Of a DNA stretch of 64,000 nt, positions 36,030 through 44,378 are shown piece after piece; position 1 is the stretch's first letter; the number at the start of each line of letters is the position of its first letter. This DNA is from Sphingomonas sp. RIT328. Its GTDB lineage: Bacteria > Pseudomonadota > Alphaproteobacteria > Sphingomonadales > Sphingomonadaceae. The stretch spans positions 27,153 through 91,152 of the forward strand of contig NZ_JFYV01000013.1 of NCBI RefSeq assembly GCF_000632225.1, in the 5' to 3' direction. Below the pieces are notes generated by a model. The model saw only the letters and a list, made by a program, of their open reading frames with translations, did no database searches and was not told the DNA's origin. The translations under genes and the position numbers were made by a program.

Positions 36030-36199
36030 GATTATTCTCCGGAATTGCTTGGGGGCGAACAGCGTGTTCTGCAGCCTCAACTTCCCATGAAGCCAAAGGG
36101 ATACCGAAGCTGCGCTCAACGGGGTGTGCAGATTAGCTCACGCAACTGGTGGTATTGCTCGTCGCTTAGATCCCCGACGATCACTTTCGGACTACTGCC

Positions 36200-37150
36200 A
36201 TGCCCCCCATCCAGCTTACTTTCGAGCCCGTCGCGAGTGACGTCGGCTTCCCCGAAGCGCCGCTCGCCCTCGCCGACGGCACGCTCCTATTCGGCGACCT
36301 CCAGGGCGGTGTCGTGCGCCGTGTCACTGGCGGTGAGGTGTCGGTGTTCGCGGAGACGGGCGGGGCGCCAAATGGGCTCGCGCTGGCGCCGGACGGCAGC
36401 ATCTACGTCGCCAACAATGGCGGCGCGATGAAGTGGTCGCGTGATGGCGATCGCACCATCTCCGACGGGTTCGAGACGAGTGGCTATGATAGTCGGGTCG
36501 AGCGGATCGACCGGGCTACCGGCAGGGTCACCCGCATTCTCGATCAGGTGGACGGGCACGCGTTGGAGGCGATCGACGACCTCGTCTTTTCCACTGACGG
36601 CAGCTTCTGGTTCACCGATCTCGGCCGCGAAGGGGAGCGATCGCGCAGCTTCGGCGGCGTCTACTGGTCTGCCGGTGACGGTTCAAACGCGCGCGCCGTC
36701 GCGTACCCGATCGTAAACGGCGCCAACGGTATCGGGCTCTCGCCCAATGGCGGAACGCTCTACGCGACTGAATATGGTGCCGGGCGCCTCTGGGCCTGGA
36801 CGGTCGAGGCACCGGGTCGCCTTGGTCACACACCTGGTCAGCCGCATGGTGGACGCCTTGTCTGGCAGGCACCAGACGCGCAACTCCTCGACAGCCTCAA
36901 GGTGACGGCCGCAGGCAACGTCGTGATCGCCACCCAGCACCATGGCGTGTTCTCGGTTGTGTCACCGGAAGGCGAGCTGGTCGCGACGATCGCTACACCC
37001 GAGGAATTCCCGACCAACCTCTGCTTTGATCCCCGTCATCCAGGCACCGCCTACGTCACCTTGTCGACCACCAGTCGTGTGATACGCGCCGCATGGCCCG
37101 AACCTGGCCTTATTCCCTCCGCCCTTCTGCTAAAGGAACCCCGCTCGTGA
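36200..37150 (+). CDS. SMP-30/gluconolactonase family lactonase
   Basis: A 316-residue six-bladed beta-propeller: FPEAPLALADGTLLFGDLQGG (metal Glu18), GGAPNGLALAPDGSIYVANNGG (metal Asn region), VNGANGIGLSPNGGTLYATEYGAGR (Asn and Asp-like sites). It hydrolyses sugar lactones to acids with a divalent metal. Its stop overlaps the GTG of the following hydrolase, so the two are co-translated. It is divergent from the uronate-dehydrogenase-like gene. Confidence 0.88.
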   Translation: MPPIQLTFEPVASDVGFPEAPLALADGTLLFGDLQGGVVRRVTGGEVSVFAETGGAPNGLALAPDGSIYVANNGGAMKWSRDGDRTISDGFETSGYDSRVERIDRATGRVTRILDQVDGHALEAIDDLVFSTDGSFWFTDLGREGERSRSFGGVYWSAGDGSNARAVAYPIVNGANGIGLSPNGGTLYATEYGAGRLWAWTVEAPGRLGHTPGQPHGGRLVWQAPDAQLLDSLKVTAAGNVVIATQHHGVFSVVSPEGELVATIATPEEFPTNLCFDPRHPGTAYVTLSTTSRVIRAAWPEPGLIPSALLLKEPRS

Positions 37151-38064
37151 TCCAGCTTCTCGACCATGAGGGTCAACCTGCCCGTCAGCACCATATCCGT
37201 GCCAACGATGTCGACCTGCATGTCGTCGAGGCGGGCGAGGGTCCAGCGTTGCTGCTGATCCACGGCACGCCGAAGACGCACACCTACTGGCGCGAGATGC
37301 TGCCGCTCCTGACACCGCACTTCCGCGTTATCGCGCCTGACCTCCGCGGTGCCGGGATCAGCGGCCACCCCTACGCAGAGAAGGGCTATACCTCGCCGCT
37401 GATGACCGATGACCTGATCGGAGTCCTCGACGCACTCGGCGTCGATACGGTATTCGTCCACGGCGAGGACCGAGGTGCCGAATATGGCTACGTCCTGGCA
37501 GCCCGACATCCAGAGAGAGTGCGCGCGCTCTCGTTTGCCGAGATGATGCTATCGGGGTTTGGGCTCGAGGAACGGTCATTCCTGACCGAAGAGAACGTCA
37601 ACGACGCGGCGACGCATCAGGGTGTCTGGGAGTGGCACGTGCCCTTCTTCTTCAAGGCGGACGTGCCCGAGATGCTGATCGCGGGAAAGGAGCGCGAGTT
37701 CTGGACCTACTGGCTCAACGCGCAATGCTACGATCCCACCAGGCAGCCGGCTGACCTGCTTGAGGAGTGGATCGCGCTGCTGTCGACCCCGCACGGCCTA
37801 CGCGGCACGCTCGCCACCTACAAGGCGACCCTGGAGAACGCCAAGGTCAACCGCGAGCTGTCCGCATCGGCATTGTCGGTCCCTGTTCTAGCGACCGGCG
37901 CATCGCAGTTCTTCGGCGATCTGGTTCGCCAGAGCTTGGCGAAGGCCGGGCAGACCGTCTCCCACCACGAGGTATTCGAGCGGTGCGGGCACAGTCTGGC
38001 ACTCGAACAGCCCGAGAAGCTCGCCGCGCTCCTCGTAGAGTTCTTCGGAACGACAGCCGATTAG
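37147..38064 (+). CDS. Alpha/beta hydrolase with an Asp nucleophile (epoxide hydrolase/haloacetate dehalogenase type)
   Basis: The 305-residue protein has the oxyanion HGTPKTHTYWREM, the nucleophile elbow HGEDRGAEYG (Asp nucleophile rather than Ser) and the catalytic His in RCGHSLALEQPE. An Asp in the elbow marks the epoxide hydrolase and haloacetate dehalogenase branch. With the HAD dehalogenase in the divergent operon, dehalogenation or epoxide opening are both possible. The GTG at 37147 overlaps the SMP-30 stop (GTGA); a longer frame starts inside the lactonase gene. Confidence 0.85.
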   Translation: MIQLLDHEGQPARQHHIRANDVDLHVVEAGEGPALLLIHGTPKTHTYWREMLPLLTPHFRVIAPDLRGAGISGHPYAEKGYTSPLMTDDLIGVLDALGVDTVFVHGEDRGAEYGYVLAARHPERVRALSFAEMMLSGFGLEERSFLTEENVNDAATHQGVWEWHVPFFFKADVPEMLIAGKEREFWTYWLNAQCYDPTRQPADLLEEWIALLSTPHGLRGTLATYKATLENAKVNRELSASALSVPVLATGASQFFGDLVRQSLAKAGQTVSHHEVFERCGHSLALEQPEKLAALLVEFFGTTAD

Positions 38065-38139
38065 ATCGGCTCCCGTATTAACTGCGCCGGAATTTCTGCA
38101 ATGTTGCCAAAAGGGCGTGGTTCGGTGAACGCTGCGGCT

Positions 38140-39075
38140 ATGCAGCTCAACCGTTCCACCCTCGGCGACCTGAACGTCTTCGTGGCGCTCGCCCGGCATG
38201 GGGGCTTCCGCAAGGCCGCGCTCGATATGGATGTCTCACCATCAGCGCTGAGCCACTCTATGCGCGGCCTCGAAGCGCGGCTTGGCGTCCGACTTATTAA
38301 TCGCAACGCGCGCAGCGTCACGCTCACGCAGGCGGGCGAGGAGCTGCTGGCACGCCTGGAGGCAGGGTTCGGCGAAATCAGCGAAGGTCTGGAAGGGCTG
38401 AACCGCTTCCGTGAGAGTCCGGCCGGTCGGCTGCGCATCAACGTTCTGAGCGACGCCGCTCGGCTCGTAGTGGGGCCGGTGCTCGCCACCTACACCCGCG
38501 ACTATCCCGACGTGCAGGTAGAGGTCGTCGTCCAGGACACGATGGTCGACATCGTAGGCGGTGGTTTCGACGCAGGCATCCGCTTCGGCGGGCGCGTGCC
38601 CGAAGACATGATTGCTGTGCCGATCGGGCCGCCGCTGCGCTGGATCATGGCCGCGTCGTCATCCTATCTCGCTGAACGGGGGATGCCGAGCGATCCCGAG
38701 GCGTTGCGTCAGCATCGCTGCATCGGCTTCCGCATGGGAACGGGCGCGATCTACCGCTGGGAGCTTGAGCGCGGCAAGGATGTCCGCGCGCTCGATCTCG
38801 ATTGGTCGATCGTCGTCAGCGAAACCGACGTGGCACTTTCCATCGCGCAAAGCGGGGGAGGGATAGTCTACTGCCTGGCCGAACGCGTCCAACCGCTGCT
38901 CGACAACGGCAGCCTGCGCGAAGTGCTTCCCGATTGGTCGTCTGACGGCGAGCCGTTCCACATCTATTATTCGAGCCGGCGCCAGCAGCCCGAGGCGCTG
39001 CGCGCGTTGGTAACAATGCTACGACGTGGAGCGAGCGCTGCGATAAACAGGCAAGATCACTCGAAAGGCGGATGA
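38140..39075 (+). CDS. LysR family transcriptional regulator
   Basis: A 311-residue LysR regulator: RSTLGDLNVFVALARHGGFRKAALDMDVSPSALSHSMRGLEARLGVRL is the winged helix-turn-helix, followed by a substrate-binding domain of the CrgA/AaeR group (GRLRINVLSDAARLVVGPVLATY). The ATG at 38140 begins right before the family-typical RSTLGDL; an upstream ATG at 38101 adds 13 residues. It follows the lactonase-hydrolase pair and probably controls both divergent transcripts of the metabolic locus. Confidence 0.9.
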   Translation: MQLNRSTLGDLNVFVALARHGGFRKAALDMDVSPSALSHSMRGLEARLGVRLINRNARSVTLTQAGEELLARLEAGFGEISEGLEGLNRFRESPAGRLRINVLSDAARLVVGPVLATYTRDYPDVQVEVVVQDTMVDIVGGGFDAGIRFGGRVPEDMIAVPIGPPLRWIMAASSSYLAERGMPSDPEALRQHRCIGFRMGTGAIYRWELERGKDVRALDLDWSIVVSETDVALSIAQSGGGIVYCLAERVQPLLDNGSLREVLPDWSSDGEPFHIYYSSRRQQPEALRALVTMLRRGASAAINRQDHSKGG

Positions 39076-39493
39076 TGGTAGGACACTCACAGCCTTGGTC
39101 GACACGCCCAATAAGGCGCTATGCGCAGAGACCGCCTCGCCGGGGCACCTACGGCAAAGGCAACAAGCAGAGCTTTAACCCTCGTTGAAGCCTTTGCGGT
39201 GCCGTTTGGTCTCCTTTGATTAGGACTCCAGACGGACCAAACGGAAAATTTGAGTCAAATTCCTGACGTTCCTTTTCGACGGAAACCGGACCGGGCAGAG
39301 TGGGAACGCTGAGGGTATACCCTAAACATACCAGTACGAAATCGATCAGTGGCTCGGTTCAAGCCAGGTCGGGGTAGGGCAGGGGAGGCAGAACGTACTT
39401 CAGAAGCAGACCTTCCGCTTCCGCCCAATAGCGTACGTTAACGCCTTCCCGGCATATCGTGGCTCTATCTCCGTACGGGGCTTGGAGGGCTTG
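39076..39493. repeat. Intergenic region holding degenerate repeat copy B (about 39,105-39,430)
   Basis: No gene. Matches copy C (43,850-44,110) over roughly 250 bases with many changes. Shared blocks include ATAAGGCG, AACCCTCGTTGAAGCC, GGTGCCGTTTGGTC, GGACTCCAGACGGAC, GACGTTCCTTTTCG and GAGGGTATACCC (39,311-39,322). CATACCAGTACGAAA and CGATCAGTGG follow, matching copy A. On the minus strand the blocks read as related peptides (GYTLSVP...GPVSVEKER against GYTLRVP...GPICAEKER), hinting at a once-coding ancestor. Confidence 0.5.
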
Positions 39494-39931
39494 ATGATAT
39501 CGTTACTCATGTTTCTGACGATGAGGCCGGGCGATCCGGTTCCTCCCGGACCCATCGCCATCACCTGCCGGATCGACGTCGTGGAGATTGGCTATTACGG
39601 CCCCCATGACAGCCTTCGACCGACACCGCCAACGCGCCGATCATCGGAGGTCGAATACCTACTCGACTTCGATCGACCTTCGCTCACCTTGGAAAGTGCG
39701 AGCCGCAGGATGGTGACCATAGATGATCCAGTTCACGGATCGCATCTGGTCGCAGGGCCTGACGGCATGGATGTGGAAACGACTGTGACAATGATGGGCG
39801 GATTTGTCATGAAGCGAGTCAGCCATTTCAACAGGGATGGTTCGGGCGGATCGACGAAGCAGGACACTTTCTCGCACGACGCGGTGGTTGGGCATGAGGA
39901 AGGGACCCTGACCTGCCGCCCCCGCGCGTGA
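39494..39931 (+). CDS. Hypothetical protein
   Basis: A 145-residue frame starting MISLLMFLTMRPGDPVPPGP, with a short hydrophobic N-terminus. A TTG 12 bases upstream is also possible. VEYLLDFDRPSLTLES and DPVHGSHLVAGPDGMDVETTVTMM look like real beta-rich protein, but I recognise no family. It sits between repeat copy B and a TTCCCG-type repeat, so it may be accessory DNA. Confidence 0.45.
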   Translation: MISLLMFLTMRPGDPVPPGPIAITCRIDVVEIGYYGPHDSLRPTPPTRRSSEVEYLLDFDRPSLTLESASRRMVTIDDPVHGSHLVAGPDGMDVETTVTMMGGFVMKRVSHFNRDGSGGSTKQDTFSHDAVVGHEEGTLTCRPRA

Positions 39932-40039
39932 TCGCGGTGCGACCGTCCGCTTCCCCCATGAGCGGACATTCCGCTACCGCCCAAAACCGGACGACCCGGC
40001 GGCCAATCCGGGTTCCCGAAAGCAGCCACTCGTTCAGCG

Positions 40040-40135
40040 CGCCATTCCCGTTTCTCCATCCCCAAGGGCTAGTTTTGGGAACGAGCAATCGGGAACGGAT
40101 TTTAGGAAAGCGGACGCTTCGAACGCCGTAGCGGC
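40040..40135. repeat. TTCCCG-type degenerate repeat, copy near 40,050
   Basis: CATTCCCGTTTCTCCATCC at 40,050-40,068, then TTTTGGGAACG, CGGGAACGGATTTTAGGAAAGCG. The first segment recurs as CATTCCCGTTTCTCGATCC at 43,690; the last recurs as GGGGACGGATTTTGAGAAAGCG near 44,200. The internal TTCCCG and GGGAA pairs could fold. Confidence 0.5.
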
Positions 40136-40227
40136 GCGATCGGCAGGGCCGCCTACCCGCAACTGGTTCGTTTTTGGAAAAACGCAGCTTCAAGAAAGTT
40201 TCGTTCGTCGGGTAGATGACCTTTACA

Positions 40228-40812
40228 TCAACCTATTCCCTCCGCGGCCATCGCGGCCCGGACGGCGGGGCGCGCCTTCATGCGCTCACGCAAGCCAAGT
40301 AGCGGCAATGGCAGATCTAGCGCAAACCGATCAGCCCAGAGCAGCATAACGAATAGGTAGAAGTCGGCGATGCTAGGCGTCGATCCGAACAGATAGTCGC
40401 TCTTCAAGCCATCGGAGAGAGGTTGCATCAGGCGGAGCACTGTGTCGCCTGCCCTCGCTTTGTCGGAGGCGCTGCCGGCGTGCCACATCGGCTTGTACGC
40501 CCGGTGGATCTCGGTTGTGATATAGGTCAGCACCTCGATCACCCGCGTCCGTCCCAGCGCACCTTCGATCTGCAGCGCAGGGGTCTCGCCGGCGATCCAG
40601 TCGAGAACCGCGAGATTCTCTGTGATCATCGTGCCGTCGTCGAGAATGAGCGCCGGCACGTATTTCTTCGGATTGATCCGCGCGAAGTCTTCGCCGCTTG
40701 CCGTGCGGAACGTGCGCAAGTCAACACGTTCGGCTTCGAATACCATTCCCGCCTCTCGAAGCGCGATGTGGTCAGCCAGGCTGCAGGCGAGTGGGCTGTA
40801 ATAGAGCTTCAT
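40228..40812 (-). CDS. Glutathione S-transferase family protein
   Basis: The 194-residue protein has the thioredoxin-like N-terminal domain (MKLYYSPLACSLADHIALREAG, with Cys10/Ser11 in the catalytic region; NPKKYVPALILDDGTMITENLAVLDWI is the glutathione-binding loop with VPAL and the ENLA segment). A short helical C-terminal domain with PSIADFYLFVML follows. It conjugates or reduces with glutathione; the electrophile is unknown. The ATG overlaps the stop of the membrane-protein gene as ATGA. Confidence 0.88.
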   Translation of the reverse strand: MKLYYSPLACSLADHIALREAGMVFEAERVDLRTFRTASGEDFARINPKKYVPALILDDGTMITENLAVLDWIAGETPALQIEGALGRTRVIEVLTYITTEIHRAYKPMWHAGSASDKARAGDTVLRLMQPLSDGLKSDYLFGSTPSIADFYLFVMLLWADRFALDLPLPLLGLRERMKARPAVRAAMAAEGIG

Positions 40813-41210
40813 CGAAGCGACTCCTCGTGAGACAGGGCGTAGACTGCAATCGCGATCGCCAACACGGCGGGCAGCGTCACGGCGGGAAAATCACGAAGCA
40901 GCGCCGAAGGACCGCAGATTCCGACCGCAACTTCCCAGATGTGGAAGATCGCATGCCCCGAGAGCCAGATCGCGGCGCCCCCCCAAGCGACCGAACGATG
41001 GACCGGACGCGCCGCACCCAGCAGGAATGCCGCGCCGACGCCGAGGAAGATCAACCCGATGTCGCGCACGAAATGCTGGTTGAACGGACCGGTCGTGGTC
41101 ACTCCGGGCACCGCGAAATACCAGTTCGCGGGCGAGGCGAGCATGAAGAGGCCGTTTGCGACCGCTCCCATGCCGAGCAGGATCGCGATGCCCAGAACGA
41201 CGCGGCTCAT
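40809..41210 (-). CDS. Small four-helix membrane protein
   Basis: A 133-residue protein with four hydrophobic segments: VVLGIAILLGMGAVANGLFML, IGLIFLGVGAAFLLGAA, AAIWLSGHAIFHIWEVAVGI and TLPAVLAIAIAVYAL. FVRDIGLIFLG and the GHAIFHIWE histidines resemble DUF4345/DoxX-like proteins, but I am not sure of the family. It overlaps both neighbours (NmrA-like upstream, GST downstream) by four bases, so the three form one unit. Confidence 0.75.
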   Translation of the reverse strand: MSRVVLGIAILLGMGAVANGLFMLASPANWYFAVPGVTTTGPFNQHFVRDIGLIFLGVGAAFLLGAARPVHRSVAWGGAAIWLSGHAIFHIWEVAVGICGPSALLRDFPAVTLPAVLAIAIAVYALSHEESLR

Positions 41211-41950
41211 CGCGCGGCGAACCATGTGTCGTAGTCGGTCGCGCCGATATGCGCTCCGGCGGAAGGCATGAGCGAGCTGTCGTCGATCTTCGCGCCGAAA
41301 TAAAGTGCGTCGGCCTCCCCCACCACGCCGCGCGCGTCACCGGTCGCCTCGAGATAGCGACGCACCAGCGCATCCATCCGGAACGCCGTCGGGCCAGCCA
41401 CCTCGATCGTCCCGTTCGCGGGCGGGGCGACGACGATCGCGGCGAGCGCGTCCGCGACGTCGTTAGCCGCAATCGGCTGGAACAAGGCGGTAGACAGGTG
41501 GATCGCTTCGCCCGCCGCAGCCGAATGCGCGATGCCGCCAAGAAATTCGAAGAACTGCGTCGAATGCAGAATAGTATAGGGCATGCCCGACGCGCGGATC
41601 AGCGTCTCTTGCGCGACCTTCGCGCGCATATAGCCGCTGTCGGCAAGGCGCTCGGTCCCGACGACCGACAATGCGACATGGTGCCGGACGCCTGCGCTCG
41701 CTGCCGCGGCAAGGACGTTGCGGCTCGAGGTTTCGAAGAATGCGAGCACCGCGGCATCCTCGAACGATGGCGAGTTCGCGACGTCGACCAGGACGTCCGC
41801 CCCGGCTAACACTTCGTCGAGGCCCTCGCCCGTTAGCGTGTTCACGCCGCTGTTCGGCGAAGCGGCCACCGCCTCGTGTCCCGCTGTCTGCAAACGCGAA
41901 ACGAGCTTCGAACCGATGAGGCCCGAGCCCCCGATCACGACGATCTTCAT
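41207..41950 (-). CDS. NmrA/NAD(P)H-binding atypical SDR
   Basis: A 247-residue protein with the Rossmann loop VIGGSGLIGSKLVSRL and the atypical SDR core: LVDVANSPSFEDAAVLAFF, VALSVVGTERLADSGYMRAKVAQE, YTILHSTQFFEFLGG. It lacks a YxxxK in the standard place but has GYMRAK. The family contains quinone and aldehyde reductases and redox sensors. First gene of the NmrA-membrane protein-GST unit; together they look like an electrophile or quinone detoxification set. Confidence 0.85.
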   Translation of the reverse strand: MKIVVIGGSGLIGSKLVSRLQTAGHEAVAASPNSGVNTLTGEGLDEVLAGADVLVDVANSPSFEDAAVLAFFETSSRNVLAAAASAGVRHHVALSVVGTERLADSGYMRAKVAQETLIRASGMPYTILHSTQFFEFLGGIAHSAAAGEAIHLSTALFQPIAANDVADALAAIVVAPPANGTIEVAGPTAFRMDALVRRYLEATGDARGVVGEADALYFGAKIDDSSLMPSAGAHIGATDYDTWFAAR

Positions 41951-42070
41951 ATCCCGATACCTTTTGCAAAGCGGCCCGCCGGATCGGCATGGGCTTGCTA
42001 TAGGACGGGAGGTACAGGGCCTTGGCCCAGGCTCGTAGAGCCAAGAACCGTGAAAGCGACTAGGCCAAAA

Positions 42071-43486
42071 TCATGAGGTTCGATCGGCCAGCAGCGTTCG
42101 CAGCGCCGCGACCGCATCGGCGATTCGGTTCGGGCGGAGGTTCGTTGCGCTTAGCAGAAGCCCCGGCGTGCGATGTGCGGCATCCTGGAACCAAGGCGAC
42201 AGCGGAGACGGCGCGATCCCGAGTTCAGGCGCGCGCCGCGCCAGCGCCATGTCATCAATCCCTTCCGGCAATCGTAGAAGCGCTATCGGCCCGGCGACGG
42301 TCTCGATGGAATAGTCCGTCGCCAGCGCACGATGCAGCGCGGAAAGCCGTTCTGCATAGAGCCGCTTCATGTTGCGCAGGTGACGTAGATAATGACCTTC
42401 GGCGAGCAGCTGCGCGATCGCGAGCTGCGAAGGCGCGAAGAAGTTCGGCCCCAAGGTCGCTGCCGCTTCCCCGAAACGGTTGGCGAGCGCCATTGGTGCG
42501 ACGACAAATCCGATCCCGACACCCGGTTTCAGCGTCTTGCTGAAGCTACCCACATGGATCACGCGACCGGCGGTGTCGCCACTTGCCAGCGCGGGCGCGG
42601 CGCGCGCGCCGAGCTGGAGTTCTCCTAGATAATCGTCCTCAATGATCCACCCGTTGGCGGCATCGGCCCAATCCAGCAGCATTTGACGTCGAGTATAGCT
42701 CATGGTCGCGCCCAGGGGGGAATGCTGCCCCGGCGTGACGATCGCGATACTGGCATCAGGCGCCAAAGCCATTCCTACGGCGACCTCGATACCCTCACTA
42801 TCGACGGGCACCGCGACCGGGGAGACGCGCGCCATCTCCAATCCCATGCGGGTAATGGGATAGCCCGGCTCCTCCATCCAAGCGCGCTGGCCCGATGCGG
42901 CTAGTACCTGCAGCGCGAGCGCCAGCCCGGCGCGATAGCAGACAGTAACGATGACCTGATCGGGGGTGCAGCGGATGCCCCGCGCGATCGCCAGATAGGC
43001 GGCGATCTGTGCACGAAGTTCGGGGTGCCCGCGGGGGTCAGGATAGGTCGTCGGCGTCATTGCGTCGTCGCGAACCGCGCGTCCAAGCAAGCTGGTCCAC
43101 AGCTTCGTCGGGAATGCATCTTGCGCTGGCACGCCGGTCTGGAAGGGCAATGCCGTCAGCGAAAAGCCACGCAGCATCGTCGAAAGTGGTCGAACGATCG
43201 GTTCGGTCGGCTTGGAACCGTGGACGGGGGGTTTAGCGATCACCCGAGTACCGGCCGAACCAGCTGCGCTCAGCAGCAGTTCGGACATCAACGCATCATA
43301 AGCTGCCTGCACAGTCCCTCGAGCAACTCCCAACTGGCTTGCCAGATCGCGGACCGATGGCAGCCTTGCACCGATTTCAATCCTCCCGTCGTCGATCGCT
43401 GTTCGAATATTGTCGCACACTTGGTGAGAAAGCGACGTCGCCGCTCTGCGATCCGGCTTGATGATGAAGTGTGCGTAGGAAGGCAT
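42071..43486 (-). CDS. MocR/PdxR-family GntR regulator with aminotransferase domain
   Basis: The 471-residue protein has an N-terminal GntR winged helix (GARLPSVRDLASQLGVARGTVQAAYDAL) fused to a fold-type-I aminotransferase domain: TYPDPRGHPELRAQIAAYL, DDYLGELQ and the PLP-lysine block GSFSKTLKPGVGIGF. MocR proteins use PLP or an aldimine as signal. The start MPSYAHFIIK was chosen at 43484-43486; a longer frame begins 69 bases upstream. It is upstream of and co-directional with the NmrA/GST unit and may regulate it. Confidence 0.9.
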   Translation of the reverse strand: MPSYAHFIIKPDRRAATSLSHQVCDNIRTAIDDGRIEIGARLPSVRDLASQLGVARGTVQAAYDALMSELLLSAAGSAGTRVIAKPPVHGSKPTEPIVRPLSTMLRGFSLTALPFQTGVPAQDAFPTKLWTSLLGRAVRDDAMTPTTYPDPRGHPELRAQIAAYLAIARGIRCTPDQVIVTVCYRAGLALALQVLAASGQRAWMEEPGYPITRMGLEMARVSPVAVPVDSEGIEVAVGMALAPDASIAIVTPGQHSPLGATMSYTRRQMLLDWADAANGWIIEDDYLGELQLGARAAPALASGDTAGRVIHVGSFSKTLKPGVGIGFVVAPMALANRFGEAAATLGPNFFAPSQLAIAQLLAEGHYLRHLRNMKRLYAERLSALHRALATDYSIETVAGPIALLRLPEGIDDMALARRAPELGIAPSPLSPWFQDAAHRTPGLLLSATNLRPNRIADAVAALRTLLADRTS

Positions 43487-44378
43487 GCGCTTACGGTACA
43501 GTGTTCGTGTTCCGTGAGGAATGTGTTCTGATGCCTCTTGCAACGACCGCCTCATCTCAGCTCCACGGCCTTCGCCTCAGGAACCAGCAAGATTCCAGTG
43601 GGGCCCCTGCGGCGCGTGATGTGGCGAGCCGTAGTGCCTGCTAATCCCTTCTCATTTCTGCAAGCGTGACGGGATTTGGGAAGCCCCTCGCATTCCCGTT
43701 TCTCGATCCTTGTGGGACGGGATCGCTATGCCTTGGGGTGTCATTCCGCCCCCAAACGTACCGGGTGCCAGCAGCGCATTTTTCAACAGCCCCGATCGTT
43801 TGTCGGACGGTCGCCAGCTGCGAAGCGCAATGCGTCAACCCGACCTCGCCGGCCGCTCATAAGGCGGAGACGAAATGCGGCTCTCGAACCCTCATTGAGG
43901 CCTCCTCGGTGCCGTTTGATAGGGTGCCGTATGGTCTTCCGTGGCTAGGACTCCAAGCGGACTAGGGGGCTAATCGGGCCAAATTTTAGACGTTCCTTTT
44001 CGGCGCAAATCGGACCGGCCCAATTAGGAACGCGGAGGGTATACCCAAAAGGCACCGGGATCAGGTCAGCCAAGGAAGCAGTCTGCGGGAGGGGCGGGCA
44101 GGGGGGGATCGTCAGCTGGACCTCTCGGCGAAGACCTATCGTGGCCATCCCGCCTTTCCCGAAACTCCATGTCGGTAGGGCAATTTCGGGAAAATGGTTT
44201 TGGGGACGGATTTTGAGAAAGCGCCGTACCTGAGGCGAAAGGAAGCTCACCAGTCGACGCTCGCCAATCTCTTGCCCTTCCTATGCGAGAACGCACGGAT
44301 TAATCACAGAACCGCAAGATCGGTCGAGCGCCTCCGATCTGGGTACGTCTAGCTGGCGCCGCCACGGAGGACAGGACG
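43487..44378. repeat. Intergenic region holding repeat copy C (43,850-44,110) and two TTCCCG-type repeats
   Basis: No supported gene in 890 bases. CATTCCCGTTTCTCGATCC lies at 43,690-43,708. Copy C runs from CATAAGGCGGAGACG (43,858) through AACCCTCATTGAGGCC, GGTGCCGTTTGATAGGG, GGACTCCAAGCGGAC, GACGTTCCTTTTCGG to GAGGGTATACCC (44,035-44,046). A second TTCCCG-type copy (TTTCCCGAAACTCCAT, ATTTCGGGAAAA, GGACGGATTTTGAGAAAGCG) lies at 44,155-44,225. All are diverged from their counterparts. Confidence 0.5.

Noticed and set aside
43850..44110. Possible tRNA gene, prompted by CTCTCGAACCC and GGACTCCA segments
   Set aside because: No cloverleaf could be built, and the same segments are diverged in repeat copy B, which a tRNA would not tolerate.
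43945..44250. 101-residue minus-strand open frame across repeat copy C
   Set aside because: Copies A and B do not keep the frame open; it looks like a relic of an older coding sequence.
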